Part shown: positions 62,301-64,000 of the stretch, in pieces
How the letters are laid out: the number at the start of each line of letters is the position of its first letter
Position numbering within the stretch: the first letter of the stretch is position 1
Assembly: GCA_003249955.1 (NCBI GenBank)
Contig: QKHS01000042.1
Span: forward strand, 115,360-179,359
From: Bacteroidales bacterium
GTDB lineage: Bacteria; Bacteroidota; Bacteroidia; Bacteroidales; ML635J-15
DNA length: 64,000 bases
Reading direction: 5' to 3'
Notes under the pieces: model-generated
The model's database searches: none
Told to the model about the DNA's origin: nothing
What the model saw: the letters and a program-made list of their open reading frames with translations, nothing else
Made by a program: the position numbers and the translations under genes

Positions 62301-63891
62301 AAAATGTGGAAGCCAAAGATGCTACAGGAGATGTTACAGTAGTCTGATCCAAAGCGAAATACGGGGAATCGATTCCTGAAATGATAATTTTAGGATCACC
62401 GGTAAGATTCAGTTCAGCCAAACCATTGTTTTCAATTGTAAAAACAACCGGTCCACTACTGTTTCCGGCTATTACGCTTTCCATTTCAAACGTGCTGCCA
62501 TTAGGAATAAATGTAATATCCTGTTTCACGGTAATATTCTTAACAGCCTGTTCAAAAATGTAAACTGAACCGGCTTCCAGTTTAACGACACCGCCGCCGT
62601 CCTGGTCATAATCCTGCTGAAGTGCGCCGGAAATAATGGCATTTCCACTAATTGCCACTGCCGCACCAAACAAGTCTCCGGTTTGCCTGTCCTGAGGCAC
62701 TATCTTCTGAGTTTCAATCCAGTCGCCGGCAACATTTTTATACACATAAGCCGACCCGGCAGTATGCTTGTGATTTAACTGAAAAGCATCTTCACTTTCC
62801 AGATTCGCTCCAACGACCGCATAGTCCCCGCTTATAGAAACAGAGTAGCCAAACTGATCGGCAGCCTCTCTGTCCGAATTTGTTATCTTGCTTACCTGAG
62901 TCCAGACATCAGCAATATTTTCAAAAATATATGCAGAACCTGCTTCTGCTAAAGTGGCAGCTCCCGTTTCATCTTCGTCTTCGTTGTAAGCACCTACAAT
63001 AGCATGATTGCCACTAATTGAAACCGAAAATCCGAAATAATCTGTCTCAGCTCTGTCAGAGGCAACAATTTTTTGAACCTGGGACCATGTTCCGGCTGTA
63101 CTTTTAAAAATATATGCAGAACCTGCTTCCAGATGGGTTTCACCTCCCAAAGCGTCCTCGTCCTCTGCATAGGCTCCTATAATTGCATAATCTCCGTCAA
63201 TTGATACTGAACGTCCGAAATAATCTGCAGCGGAACGGTCTGAAGCGACAATTTTTTGTGATTGAACCCAAGTCCCGGAGTTATTAATAAATATATATGC
63301 AGCTCCGGCATTCGGTAAACTATCAGATCCTGTAACATTTTCATCCTCTAAATATGCTCCTACAATTGCAACATCACCGCAAACAGAAACCGAACTACCG
63401 AAATAATCATCCTTTTCTCTGTCAGAACTTACTAATTTTTGCGTTTCGCTCCAAACTCCGGAATTATTATGAAATACATATACTGAACCGGAATTCACTG
63501 CATAATTTGCACCCAAAGCATCTTCATCTTCCATGTTTGCGCCTACAATTGCGTAATCTCCGCTGATAGCGACTGAATAACCGAAATAATCAAAATTTGT
63601 ACGATCCGAAGCAACGATTTTCTGAACTTCGGTCCAGACTCCGTCAATATTTTTTAAAATATAGGCAGCTCCCGCATTCTCTCTCCGGTTAAGTCCGTCA
63701 ACATCAAAATCTTCACCCAGTGCCCCGACTATAGCATAATCCCCGCTTATTGCAACCGAATGCCCATACAAACTACCGTCAGAACGGTCCGAGGCACATG
63801 CCTTAATGACCTGATCCCAGTTTTGAGCCTTTGCTGTGATTACAAAAAATGAAAGAAACATAACCAAAAGAAGCAGTAATTTTTTCATCAC
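59338..63891 (-). CDS. large secreted protein with seven FG-GAP-like repeats, nine MBG-type repeats and a T9SS sorting domain
   Basis: 1517 residues. Signal peptide (MMKKLLLLLVMFLSFF to AKA), then seven FG-GAP/propeller-type repeats (about 25-440), each with DYFGxSVxISGDYAIVGA and a following GSVYIF; seven copies suit one seven-bladed beta propeller. A linker of about 200 residues follows, with a GFxF-type Ig-like stretch. Nine MBG-type repeats (about 655-1390) have cores like TVIVDPNQSKIYGEADPEF. The ending (about 1440-1517) is a T9SS type A sorting domain: FYPNPTKGIVNFDF, ITDITGKLVFEKSE, GVYFVTVQTNGKGYTTRIVL. SprA at 3200 would export it. Probably a surface adhesin or stalk; ligand unknown. 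Two adjacent Met (63891 and 63888) can start it. Confidence 0.9.
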   Translation of the reverse strand: MMKKLLLLLVMFLSFFVITAKAQNWDQVIKACASDRSDGSLYGHSVAISGDYAIVGALGEDFDVDGLNRRENAGAAYILKNIDGVWTEVQKIVASDRTNFDYFGYSVAISGDYAIVGANMEDEDALGANYAVNSGSVYVFHNNSGVWSETQKLVSSDREKDDYFGSSVSVCGDVAIVGAYLEDENVTGSDSLPNAGAAYIFINNSGTWVQSQKIVASDRSAADYFGRSVSIDGDYAIIGAYAEDEDALGGETHLEAGSAYIFKSTAGTWSQVQKIVASDRAETDYFGFSVSISGNHAIVGAYNEDEDETGAATLAEAGSAYIFENIADVWTQVSKITNSDREAADQFGYSVSISGDYAVVGANLESEDAFQLNHKHTAGSAYVYKNVAGDWIETQKIVPQDRQTGDLFGAAVAISGNAIISGALQQDYDQDGGGVVKLEAGSVYIFEQAVKNITVKQDITFIPNGSTFEMESVIAGNSSGPVVFTIENNGLAELNLTGDPKIIISGIDSPYFALDQTTVTSPVASLASTFFTMSFNPDAARDYSVQVSILNDVDDDNPYVFILSVTGNKIPQTIFDFDDISVYTYGDDPFQVSASATSGLDVVFSSSDPSVAVCSGINGTTVTILSAGVCDILANQPGDILWDVAPQVAKTLVVDPKTITVNAQAKTKIYGDADPEFTYSYTPALIADDSFSGSLTRITGEDANNSYQIQQGTLTLGDNYTIIYNPEDLTINPRPITVTAGAGQTKIYWTPDPASYVYSVTDGNLVWTDDFTGALTREAGENVGLYEIQQGTLAISPNYLITFVGDYFEITPKSITVTVDPGQSKTYGLPDPDSYSYTFTDPIIGGNNFSGTLAREEGEDVGFYTITIGTLSLGDNYTIDLVPDNFEITQQDITVVVYANQYKSYGQADPDFIYWITGILVSGDSFSGALGRVEGEAVGFYQIQPGTLTAGPNYNLSFTLAYFEIKVTSIVVIVDPNQTKVYGEDDPATFSYSYYGTLAGGDSFTGALVRAGGENFGHYPVTQGSLALNSNYNLSFISDDFEITKRPVTVTPDDGQYKIYGDDDPAFFTYSVTEGSLVGDDYFSGSLYRYVGENVGFYTIHQGTLTLSSNYSLTCLTNSFEIIAVPVTVIADANQTKVYGDTDPVYTYHYTGNILSGDDFYGELSRIEGEDVGIYAIQQGTLSLGSNYEIIFNSDNFEITLKPVVVTADPDQSKIFGQDDPVFTYSVSPDLVYGDNFTGALTREQGEDVGLYEILQGDLALNSNYELSFVGADFEIEEIPITVIVDPNQSKIYGEADPEFTYTYTGTLEPGDSFTGVLTRDAGENAGSYAIQQGTLQLGENYNLIFVSNDFEIIKATPVIDWENPADIYYGTLLSSTQLNAFAGIAGTYEYNPPAGTLLSDGNNQELNVTFTPSDDLNYNVAYKTVYINVLWPVEVDDVNINAMSFYPNPTKGIVNFDFAGNKADHIRITDITGKLVFEKSEFLSGESIDLSVNPAGVYFVTVQTNGKGYTTRIVLQ

Positions 63892-64000
63892 TAATTTTAT
63901 TTAATCAAAAAAATAATATGTCCGGTCATTGCATAGAAATAAAACAATACTTCACTCATCTATCAATGAAGACAGTAAAAATAGAAAATTTTATTATAAA

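Overview
The window is a contiguous, AT-rich, densely coding stretch of a Bacteroidota chromosome. It could come from a Bacteroidales-like lineage, but nothing here fixes rank below phylum. The evidence is a full-length SprA translocon of the type IX secretion system (T9SS), a large secreted protein with a T9SS C-terminal sorting domain, the DUF4271-hemD-rnpA order, Mpl, two Bacteroidota fibre-like proteins, and many start sites preceded by the Bacteroidota -7 box TAnnTTTG. No tRNA, rRNA, CRISPR array, integrase or insertion sequence was found.

Layout. 1-2700: surface-polysaccharide genes (partial heptose-phosphate kinase, membrane acyltransferase, IspD/TarI cytidylyltransferase). 2750-11260: ruvA-sprA-gcvH. 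11450-15640: a 4Fe-4S/CDGSH protein facing a trkH-kinase-regulator potassium operon. 15900-20300: phosphoheptose isomerase, mpl, small envelope proteins and an orphan N-terminal transketolase subunit. 20390-24950: secreted proteins, a serine ammonia-lyase with a long N-terminal extension, and mntP. 25190-34700: two large fibre-like paralogues, a SurA/parvulin-like protein between them, and an M28 peptidase. 34770-38480: DsrE protein and a likely metal-handling set (Cys/His-rich protein, TonB receptor, HMA protein with Cys-rich tail). 38540-43040: coiled-coil protein, DUF4271, hemD, rnpA, S41 protease. 43130-45350: MBL hydrolase and lipoprotein, then about 1 kb without a clear gene that holds a large nested inverted-repeat element. 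45355-52580: M16 peptidase, pyrH, frr, DEAD-box helicase and two unknowns. 52780-56920: cold-shock protein, nitronate monooxygenase-like enzyme, GT2 and TMTC-like membrane/TPR protein. 56925-57467: repeat-rich spacer. 57468-63891: aspS and a T9SS cargo with a predicted seven-bladed propeller and nine MBG-type repeats.

Themes. Most genes are housekeeping or envelope genes: LPS heptose supply, peptidoglycan recycling, T9SS export, TonB uptake, K+ and Mn2+ transport. The least conventional parts are the fibre/SurA-like cluster, the nested inverted repeat at 44704-45049 with an adjacent frameshifted mini-gene, the serine ammonia-lyase extension, the trkH operon with dyads upstream, and the HMA protein's metal-binding-like tail. 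None is proven to be a new system. Coordinates and motifs come from reading the sequence; family names rest on recognised motifs, not database searches.
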